Assembly: GCA_028275145.1 (NCBI GenBank)
Contig: JAQCNG010000078.1
Span: 1 to 5,091 of the forward strand
DNA length: 5,091 nt
Origin: Halovenus sp.
GTDB taxonomy: Archaea > Halobacteriota > Halobacteria > Halobacteriales > Haloarculaceae
Reading direction: 5' to 3'
This document shows, piece after piece, positions 1 through 4,745 of the stretch (its first letter is position 1; each line of letters opens with the position of its first letter). Under the pieces are notes generated by a model. The model did no database searches, had not been told where the DNA came from, and saw only the letters and a list, made by a program, of their open reading frames with translations. Made by a program: the position numbers and the translations under genes.

Positions 1-194
1 AGGTGAGCGGAGGGATGTACTCTCAGGTAGCGCAACCGCAGCACGTTTCCAGCACGTTCCTCGAAGTTACGGCCGCATCGAGGTTCGACCAACCGGGTGA
101 AGTGCCATCGCCCGGACACTGCTGGTGACCGACTCGGGTCAGTCTCGCCTGTGGAACCGGCCTGTCCGAACACTGCTGTACACCCACAGACAGG

Positions 195-200
195 TTTAAC
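195..200 (+). promoter_or_regulatory. TATA-like box for the small membrane protein gene
   Basis: The hexamer TTTAAC lies at -30 to -25 relative to the ATG at 225. This is where a haloarchaeal TATA box sits when transcription starts at or next to the start codon. No Shine-Dalgarno-like GGAGG occurs between it and the ATG, so a leaderless mRNA is the simplest reading. The rest of 1-194 contains no gene I can support. Confidence 0.55.
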
Positions 201-224
201 AGATTCGGGCAAAATCATGTCGGT

Positions 225-494
225 ATGGATGTGAACACCCGCGTTCTGAGAGCGTATCTCGACCACTTCCTGCCCCGTGACGTTGTCGGGCCTGTCATCA
301 TCGTCTTTTCGTTGGAGGGCGTAATCGACGGGATATTCAACCTGTACGTTCCGGACGAGTTCTCGACTCTCGGGTGGGGACTCATCTTCGTCCTCGCCAT
401 CGCCACCGTCGCCTACTGGGGGTCTGTCGACGAACCGGCAACCGAGGAGTTGCAGGACCGCATCGACGAGATAGAGGAACGCACCGACCAATGA
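225..494 (+). CDS. Small two-helix membrane protein, function unknown
   Basis: This is an 89-residue hypothetical protein that I do not recognise as a named family. Two hydrophobic segments at about residues 19-41 and 48-66 look like transmembrane helices. They are separated by a short loop with proline and acidic residues (YVPDEFSTLG). The C-terminal tail, about residues 68-89, is strongly acidic and probably helical (ELQDRIDEIEER). Acidic composition and GC-rich third positions fit a genuine haloarchaeal gene. The ATG at 225 is supported by the TATA-like box 25-30 bases upstream and implies a leaderless message. It stands alone, 186 bp before the acetyltransferase gene, which has its own promoter-like element. 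Role, partners and topology cannot be deduced. Confidence 0.75.
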   Translation: MDVNTRVLRAYLDHFLPRDVVGPVIIVFSLEGVIDGIFNLYVPDEFSTLGWGLIFVLAIATVAYWGSVDEPATEELQDRIDEIEERTDQ

Positions 495-650
495 CATCCT
501 CCGCGACGTAAACGGCGCGGTTTCCTCTCCAACGTGGGAGTCTCAGCCGGTCTGATGGAGTCGCCGGTCGCTCGTCGACTGACTGTCGAGATCGAGTGCT
601 CCGGAGTTGTTCGGAAATCGAAAAGTTTCGTGACGGGAATCCGCGTCTTC

Positions 651-656
651 TTTTAC
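651..656 (+). promoter_or_regulatory. TATA-like box for the GNAT acetyltransferase gene
   Basis: TTTTAC at -30 to -25 from the ATG at 681, in a locally T-rich stretch (CTTCTTTTACC). The position is identical to that of the element before the gene at 225. No ribosome binding site is visible before the ATG, so leaderless transcription is likely. Confidence 0.55.
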
Positions 657-680
657 CGTAGAGCCCTTCGGGTAGCGTAG

Positions 681-1223
681 ATGAGGTCGATCACGTTTCG
701 GGAACCGACCGAGAGGGATGTCGGGGAGATGGAAGCGCTCATTACTGCTCACTTCAGTGAGGGGAGCTCGTACACCGTCGACCCTGGAGTCGGAGACGCG
801 ACCTATCACGTCCGGGTTGCCGAGGACGAGCGCTCGATACTCGGCGTGATGGCAGTCAATATCTTCGACGACCCGGGTGCCGTCGCCGACGAGATGTATT
901 TTTTCGACGACCCCGACCTCCTGCCCGCGGCCGACCGCTACGGTCTCCTCGAGATGGGGTATGTCAGGCCGGAGGCCACCGGCCGGGGAATCGGGAGTCG
1001 ACTGCTCGAACAGGTGGAGTCGATTGGGGCCGAACACGGCGCTGACTGCCTCCTTTCAGATTCGTGGTACCACGGCGGGCCAGACTCGCCGGAACGCCTC
1101 TTCGACGGGCACGGCTACGAGACGGTCCATCGCGACACATTCGACCGTCCCGCCGAGGAGTGTCCGAAATGCGAGGACAACTGTGTCTGCGCGGCCGGAC
1201 TCGCGGTTCGGTACATCCGATAA
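681..1223 (+). CDS. GNAT-family N-acetyltransferase with C-terminal cysteine cluster
   Basis: The 180-residue protein is predicted to transfer an acetyl group from acetyl-CoA to an amine; the substrate is unknown. It begins with a typical GNAT beta1-alpha1 opening (ITFREPTERDVGEMEALI). The acetyl-CoA-binding motif A follows a beta-strand at about residues 91-109 (GYVRPEATGRGIGSRLLEQ), giving TGRGIG where the consensus is (R/Q)xxGxG, so the first position is Thr100. The region FDGHGYETVHRDTF (about 141-154) matches the end of the fold. The C-terminus carries Cys161, Cys164, Cys168 and Cys170 (CPKCEDNCVC), a possible zinc knuckle, which I believe also occurs in some other haloarchaeal GNAT proteins. 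The start is supported by the TATA-like box at 651. The gene's last 11 codons form the first copy of a 33-bp tandem duplication. Confidence 0.85.
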   Translation: MRSITFREPTERDVGEMEALITAHFSEGSSYTVDPGVGDATYHVRVAEDERSILGVMAVNIFDDPGAVADEMYFFDDPDLLPAADRYGLLEMGYVRPEATGRGIGSRLLEQVESIGAEHGADCLLSDSWYHGGPDSPERLFDGHGYETVHRDTFDRPAEECPKCEDNCVCAAGLAVRYIR

Positions 1224-1266
1224 CCTCCGGTCGTCGGAGTTCGGTACATCCGATAACCTCCGGTCG
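1201..1266. repeat. 33-bp tandem duplication of the acetyltransferase 3' end
   Basis: Positions 1201-1233 and 1234-1266 are two adjacent copies differing only at their fourth and fifth bases; the last 28 bases are identical. The unit is exactly 11 codons and includes the TAA stop, so a second in-frame TAA occurs at 1254-1256. Read-through of the first stop would add ten residues that again end in VRYIR. Confidence 0.95.
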
Positions 1267-1421
1267 TGGTCTGGCGCACGTGCACCCGTTACTCCTGGAC
1301 TGGTCCCTGGTACTCCCAGACGAGCGAGACAGTCGTTCGTGACTCTTTACCGCCCTGGTGAAACAAATTGCGTGTATCACACCCTGACAGACCGGTATCT
1401 GTGACGTGGCCACCAAAATAA

Positions 1422-1580
1422 TCACGAACGACCGTATGAGCCATCCGCTCTGTGCATCTCGTATCGGTAGGGACCGTGTGGACCCTCGTATCGGTAGGGA
1501 CCGTGTGGACCCTCGTATCGGTAGGGACCGTGTGGACAGGTCGAACAGCTCTCTTTCCCGCAGGGGACCATCTTGACCAC
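1422..1580 (-). pseudogene. Remnant of a small CGKxxCxxCPHGPYxY protein with a triplicated motif
   Basis: On the minus strand, from the GTG at 1580 or the ATG at 1571, the reading is VVKMVPCGKESCSTC followed by PHGPYRYE. This matches the CxxC-type HGPYxY motif of small bacterial and archaeal proteins (I recall DUF6788-like; function unknown). The cysteines suggest metal binding. The segment HGPYRYEGP occurs three times because of a perfect 27-bp repeat, where I would expect one copy. After MHRADGS the frame ends quickly at 1422, but the adjacent frame continues plausibly as TVVRDYFGGHVTDTG and stays open to a stop at 1289. This suggests one extra base near 1436. No promoter is visible, and the upstream side abuts the Orc/Cdc6 remnant. 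It could instead be a short expressed 49-residue variant. The gene identity is inferred from the motif alone. Confidence 0.5.
1458..1537. repeat. 27-bp direct tandem repeat, three copies
   Basis: Copies start at 1458, 1485 and 1512. The unit begins CTCGTATCGGTAGGGACCGT and is 27 bp long; the third copy lacks only its last base. The copies are identical with no spacer between them. The unit is nine codons, so it preserves reading frame on both strands: HGPYRYEGP on the minus strand and VSVGTVWTL on the plus strand. The minus-strand reading is the meaningful one because it sits inside the CPHGPY motif. Confidence 0.95.
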
Positions 1581-1592
1581 AGTCGTCGTCTC

Positions 1593-1820
1593 ACCGCCAG
1601 GGTCAACGTCTCGAACCGGCTCGTCGAGACAGCCCAGGGCGAAGGGGTCAACGCGGAGTTCGCATATGTCGACTGCGCTCAGGACTCTACCGAAACGCAA
1701 GCCGTCCAGACTATCGCATCTGCGCTCAACGAGGACGACAGCGAGGGGTACCGGACGACCGACATCCACGAACAGGTGTGCCGCCAGGAGGGCGCTGATA
1801 CGCTGTTGTTTCCGATCTGA
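1593..1820 (+). pseudogene. Internally deleted fragment of an Orc1/Cdc6-type replication initiator
   Basis: This reads as parts of a haloarchaeal Orc1/Cdc6 protein, the AAA+ ATPase that binds replication origins. The stretch VSNRLVETAQGEGVNAEF, then AYVDCAQDSTETQAVQTIAS (about 1599-1724), resembles the segment just after the Walker A helix, including the strand that ends in a conserved Cys/Asp. Immediately afterwards, RTTDIHEQVCRQEGADTL (about 1752-1805) resembles the start of the C-terminal winged-helix domain. The roughly 200 or more residues that normally lie between (Walker B, sensors, lid) are absent, as are the Walker A loop and the N-terminus. A stop at 1818-1820 ends the frame eight bases before the protease stop codon. 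The fragment cannot be a working ATPase. The AAA+ match is fairly convincing from memory; the winged-helix match is weaker. Confidence 0.55.
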
Positions 1821-1827
1821 ACTATCA

Positions 1828-3051
1828 TCAGGCCGGACAGCTGACACCGTCCCCGGTGCCGTCGTCGCCGGAGTCGTACCCGAGCGCCGCCGCGACGTCG
1901 ACCAGTCCGGCACCCTGATTCGCGTCGGGCAGGCCGAGACCCTCGGCGGTGTCGAGAAGCCGCTGGCGCGCCTCGGCGGGGCCGTAGCCGGCGGCACGGA
2001 GCTGTGCCACTGCACCCGCAACGTGTGGGGCCGCCATCGAGGTGCCACTGAGGACCGTGTGCCCGTCGGGCGCTGCCGAGCAGACCTCCGCACCCGGGGC
2101 GGCGACGTCCACCTCCGGACCCCGCGAGGAGAACTCCCCGATGTCGTCGTCGATGGTTGTTGCGGAGACGGCGACGAACTCGTCGTAGGCGGCCGGGTAG
2201 CCGACGGAGTCGGGGCGTCCGCGGTTGCCCGCCGCGGCGACCGGCACGAGTCCGGCCTCGACTGCGTACTCGCCGGCGGTCCGAAGTGCGGGTGAGCTCC
2301 GGGGGGAGCCGAGACTGAGGTTTGCCACGTCCCAGCCCTGGTCTGTGGCGTACCTGATGGCCTCGGCAATCGCCGAGGTGCGACAGCCGCCACCCCCGGC
2401 ACAGACCTTCAGAGCGTGCAGTGTCGCCTCGGGCGCGACACCAACGACACCCCTCTCCCCGGCCCCCGCCGCGATAGTCCCCGCGACGTGGGTTCCGTGG
2501 CCCCCGTCGTCTGACCAGGGGTACCGACAGCGCTCTCCCGAACACTCCGCCCAGGCCCGGTGGTTGCCCCCGACATCGGGGTCTGCCAGGTTCGCCTGGA
2601 GGTCCGGATGCGTGGCGGCGATGCCGGTGTCGACGACACCGACCTCGGCACCGTCACCGGTCGCCCCCTGCGCGTGGGCGATATCGGCGTCGACACGGTC
2701 GATTCCCCAGGGCAGTGTCTGCTCCGCTGGGGTCGACTGTGCCCCGCTCGAGACGTGTGTGAGTTTCCGATCACGCTGGACAAAGGCAACGTCGTCACGG
2801 GAGAGCAGCGACTGGCTCCGGGTCTCCGAGAACAGGCCACAGACGAGCGTCACAGACGTGTGGTCGCTGAGGTCGATCTCCGCGTGTTCGGTCTCCGAGA
2901 GCGACGCGGCGGCCCCGATGCCGTCCCCGGACGTCGTCCCCACGATGTACTCGGTCATCCGGTGGTACACCGCGGCACCCACCCCCGCCGCGAGGACCGC
3001 CGTGCCGATGCTTTTCAGCGTGTCGCGCCGACTCCACTCCCGCTGTCCCAT
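1828..3051 (-). CDS. Tat-exported subtilisin-like serine protease (S8 family)
   Basis: Predicted extracellular endopeptidase of about 407 residues; positions here count from the chosen ATG at 3051. The N-terminus has a twin-arginine signal, SRRDTLK (about residues 7-13), then a hydrophobic core. Cysteine-free ends of that core argue against a lipoprotein. A short inhibitor-I9-like propeptide (about 55-100) ends in DDVAFVQRDR. The catalytic domain shows Asp141 (VGVVDTG), His185 (GHGTHVAG), oxyanion Asn276 (AAAGNRG) and Ser338 (SGTSMAAP), so the triad is complete. Cys170/Cys175 and Cys217/Cys223 could form disulfides. It ends soon after the catalytic domain, without the C-terminal extension of halolysins. 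An in-frame ATG at 3078 would add nine residues, but a TATA-like element overlapping it lies 25-33 bases before 3051, so I prefer the inner start. It is convergent with the Orc/Cdc6 remnant. Confidence 0.93.
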   Translation of the reverse strand: MGQREWSRRDTLKSIGTAVLAAGVGAAVYHRMTEYIVGTTSGDGIGAAASLSETEHAEIDLSDHTSVTLVCGLFSETRSQSLLSRDDVAFVQRDRKLTHVSSGAQSTPAEQTLPWGIDRVDADIAHAQGATGDGAEVGVVDTGIAATHPDLQANLADPDVGGNHRAWAECSGERCRYPWSDDGGHGTHVAGTIAAGAGERGVVGVAPEATLHALKVCAGGGGCRTSAIAEAIRYATDQGWDVANLSLGSPRSSPALRTAGEYAVEAGLVPVAAAGNRGRPDSVGYPAAYDEFVAVSATTIDDDIGEFSSRGPEVDVAAPGAEVCSAAPDGHTVLSGTSMAAPHVAGAVAQLRAAGYGPAEARQRLLDTAEGLGLPDANQGAGLVDVAAALGYDSGDDGTGDGVSCPA

Positions 3052-3075
3052 GTGTCTCTCTGTTGGGAGTTCCGG

Positions 3076-3084
3076 CATAAGTTT
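3076..3084 (-). promoter_or_regulatory. TATA-like element for the subtilase gene
   Basis: The minus-strand sequence AAACTTATG is centred about 29 bases before the ATG at 3051. This matches the spacing of the promoter-like elements before the genes at 225 and 681. It overlaps the alternative upstream ATG (3076-3078), which argues that the upstream ATG is not translated. Confidence 0.45.
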
Positions 3085-3123
3085 CTGACGCCCGCCGTGT
3101 GGCTGGACCGCCTGCCCGGACCG

Positions 3124-3702
3124 CTACTCGCGCTCGAGTTCCAGGTTCTCGGACTCGGACTCGGCGCGCTCGCGCTCAGGGCTCTCCCGGGGCTCTCCTC
3201 TGCCGGCCCGGTCGGACTCTGCCTCGACAGGCCCCGAACGCGTGTCTGCCTCGTCTGTTGCTGTCGCCTCGGTGGGTGTGACCGGGGTGGAACCGGTCGT
3301 GGCTCTACCGGTGGGGGGTGTCTCGACGGGGGTGGTGAGGCCGTCCTGCAGGTCGTCCCCGAGGTGAGCGCCGAACCCGCCGACCGCGAAACTGAGCAGG
3401 GTCGAGGTCAGCAGTGCCGTCGGCGCGACCGACCCCAGCGCCGTGACCGCCTCGACAGCGCCGTTACCCACGAACGCGCCCGCCCAGAGAACGCCGATTG
3501 CCGCCAGAGCGGCGGCGAGGCCGGACTCGACCACCGGCCGGTCCTCGACCGTGACCCCCGTGAGAAACCCACCGAGCAACATTCCGAGATAGGAACCCAC
3601 CGTCGGCACTATCGCCAGTCCTGCCGCTGTCCCGCCAGCGATGGTCACCACGGCGACGACAGCCCCCACGAGCGAGACCTGCCGCGAACGCCCGTCGGTC
3701 AC
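3124..3702 (-). CDS. Four-helix membrane protein with Thr/Pro- and Glu/Arg-rich tail
   Basis: A 192-residue protein of unknown function. Four hydrophobic segments are visible at about residues 10-30, 32-51, 60-80 and 92-114. They are rich in Gly and Ala, and GGFLTG follows the second, a style seen in small haloarchaeal DUF membrane proteins (DUF5518-like in appearance, not assigned). The helix bundle ends with GAHLGDDLQDGL. A disordered tail then runs from about 122 to 192: first Thr/Pro-rich (about 123-148), then dominated by Glu and Arg. The start used is the GTG at 3702, chosen for frame length; a weak TATA-like CATTACC lies 23-29 bases upstream. A shorter start is possible. It lies 133 bp after the phosphatase gene and 72 bp before the protease start, in the same direction. 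A role beside the exported protease is conceivable but not shown. Confidence 0.75.
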   Translation of the reverse strand: MTDGRSRQVSLVGAVVAVVTIAGGTAAGLAIVPTVGSYLGMLLGGFLTGVTVEDRPVVESGLAAALAAIGVLWAGAFVGNGAVEAVTALGSVAPTALLTSTLLSFAVGGFGAHLGDDLQDGLTTPVETPPTGRATTGSTPVTPTEATATDEADTRSGPVEAESDRAGRGEPRESPERERAESESENLELERE

Positions 3703-3746
3703 AGATCACAGGTGGACCGGCACGGTAATGTGCGTTTCCCCACGCC

Positions 3747-3765
3747 GTGGTTCCGGTGGAACCAC
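3747..3765. other. Short perfect inverted repeat between phosphatase and membrane protein genes
   Basis: GTGGTTCC and GGAACCAC form a perfect 8-bp stem around a 3-base loop (GGT). It lies about 70 bases after the phosphatase stop codon and 45 bases before the membrane protein start. It could be a weak RNA hairpin at the end of the phosphatase transcript, but no T-tract follows on the minus strand, so a classical terminator is not supported. Confidence 0.4.
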
Positions 3766-3835
3766 CACCCGGGGGCCTGCCGAGCGGGTGCCGAGTGCAC
3801 CGGCGTCGTCCCGGGTCGGCGGCCGAGCGGCGGGG

Positions 3836-4669
3836 TCAGTCCTCGAGTGTCCGTTCGACATCGCGGACTGCCGCGAGCAGTTGGTCGTGGGCCTGGCCGT
3901 TCGAGGCGACGAGACCCGGCGTGTCGTGGTGCCACGCGCCACCGTCGAGGTCCGTGACAGTGCCGCCCGCCCACCGGACGAGCGCCGCGCCGGCGACGGT
4001 GTCCCACGCCGGCGCCTCCACCGTGGTGAGAACCCCGTCGTAACGCCCGCTCGCGAGCAGCGACAGCGAGGTCTGTGCGGACCCGTTCCGGCGCAGGTCC
4101 GCGAACCGTGTCACGATTGCCTCGGTCACCGCCGCGTACTCCTCGCGACTGTCGAGCGCCCACCAGATTGTCGGCACCACCGCGAACCGCTCGGGGTCCG
4201 ACCGGTCGCTGACCGACACCGTCTCGCCGTTCAGCGTGACACCCGCCGGCGAACCAACGTAACTGTCACCCAGTGCCGGCATGACGTTCGCCGCGGCGAC
4301 CGGTGTGCCGTCGACGAGACAGGCGACGCTCGTCGCCCAGTAGCGGTTCCCCCGGACGTAGTTGTTCGTCCCGTCGATGGGGTCGACCACCCACACTGTT
4401 CCCACCTCGGGAACCGCCGACGGGGCGTCGTTCTCCTCACCGACCACTGTCGCGTCGGGGTCGTGTGACCGGATGCGCTCGATCACCGCCTCCTGTGCGC
4501 GTCTGTCCGCACGCGTGACGGCGTCGGTCTTTCCTGACTTGTACTCGACATCGAGCTCTGTTCTGAAATGTTCGTTCGCGATATCCGCACCTGCGCCGGC
4601 GCTCGCCGCCGCAATCTCCACCTGCGGACTCCGATTCGTGACGCTCGACTCTGTGAGTTCCTCGCTCAT
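3836..4669 (-). CDS. Inositol monophosphatase-family phosphatase
   Basis: Predicted Mg2+-dependent, Li+-sensitive-superfamily sugar or inositol phosphatase of 277 residues. Archaeal members may hydrolyse inositol-1-phosphate and fructose-1,6-bisphosphate; the substrate here cannot be read from sequence. Counting from the ATG at 4669, the metal ligands are visible: Glu78 in VGEEN, Asp96 and Asp99 in VVDPIDGTNNYVRG (the IMPase signature), and Asp223 in APAWDTVAGAALVRWAGG. Length and motif spacing are normal for the family, so it looks intact and cytoplasmic. The ATG is preferred over the in-frame GTG at 4684 because GGAG (4675-4678) lies five bases before it, a good Shine-Dalgarno spacing. An AT-rich promoter-like region lies upstream. 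The preceding gene (CapA-like) ends 76 bp away, so co-transcription is possible but not needed. Confidence 0.92.
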   Translation of the reverse strand: MSEELTESSVTNRSPQVEIAAASAGAGADIANEHFRTELDVEYKSGKTDAVTRADRRAQEAVIERIRSHDPDATVVGEENDAPSAVPEVGTVWVVDPIDGTNNYVRGNRYWATSVACLVDGTPVAAANVMPALGDSYVGSPAGVTLNGETVSVSDRSDPERFAVVPTIWWALDSREEYAAVTEAIVTRFADLRRNGSAQTSLSLLASGRYDGVLTTVEAPAWDTVAGAALVRWAGGTVTDLDGGAWHHDTPGLVASNGQAHDQLLAAVRDVERTLED

Positions 4670-4674
4670 ACTTA

Positions 4675-4678
4675 CTCC
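4675..4678 (-). promoter_or_regulatory. Shine-Dalgarno GGAG deciding the phosphatase start
   Basis: The minus strand reads GGAGTAAGTATG, with GGAG five bases before the ATG at 4669. The alternative GTG at 4684 lies upstream of this site and has no such sequence at the right distance. Unlike the leaderless-looking genes in the window, this one seems to have a short leader. Confidence 0.55.
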
Positions 4679-4703
4679 GGACACTGTGGTTCGTGCTCCA
4701 GGG

Positions 4704-4735
4704 GTAAAAATCTATACAGTATATTATATATCTCC
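4704..4735 (-). promoter_or_regulatory. AT-rich promoter region with palindrome upstream of the phosphatase gene
   Basis: This 32-bp stretch is nearly all A and T within otherwise GC-rich DNA. On the minus strand TTTTTAC (4704-4710) could be the TATA box, placing transcription start near 4680 and giving a leader of roughly 10-15 bases that carries the GGAG site. Just upstream, TATACAGTATA (4713-4723) is a palindrome with 5-bp arms around one base, a possible operator or part of the promoter. The precise element is inferred. Confidence 0.5.
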
Positions 4736-4745
4736 CTACAAACAG

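Noticed and set aside
112..178. Two similar 12-14 base words (CCGGACACTGCTG at 112-124 and TCCGAACACTGCTG at 165-178) upstream of the first gene
   Set aside because: Too short and imperfect to call a repeat or operator pair without comparison to other genomes.
1..219. Minus-strand frame open from an ATG at 219 off the left edge (starting MILPESVKPVCGC)
   Set aside because: About 73 codons without a stop, but the product is basic rather than acidic and resembles nothing I know. It would also begin inside the promoter of the gene at 225. The sequence beyond the left edge would be needed to decide.
543..1037. Minus-strand open frame antisense to the acetyltransferase gene
   Set aside because: The opposite strand encodes clear GNAT motifs, and this translation shows no family features.
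1458..1537. Possible CRISPR array
   Set aside because: The three 27-bp units are directly adjacent with no spacers, and no cas genes are in the window; this is a simple tandem repeat.
1573..2295. Plus-strand open frame of 240 codons
   Set aside because: It is antisense to the protease catalytic domain and out of frame with the Orc-like fragment; its composition is basic and it has no motif.
1422..2402. Minus-strand open frame of 326 codons covering the protease C-terminal region and the remnant area
   Set aside because: The part over the protease is an Arg/Ser/Pro-rich out-of-frame shadow. Only its last 50 or so codons (1422-1580) carry a sensible motif, and these are reported separately.
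3076..3078. Upstream ATG as the protease start (416 residues)
   Set aside because: It falls within the TATA-like element that is well placed for the inner ATG at 3051, and the inner start gives a typical short n-region before the twin-arginine motif. It remains possible.
2560..3957. Long plus-strand open frame of 465 codons across the protease, membrane protein and phosphatase region
   Set aside because: Its translation is Arg/Pro/Gly-rich and basic, without recognisable domains, and it lies antisense to three genes with clear motifs or haloarchaeal composition. High GC alone explains the lack of stops.
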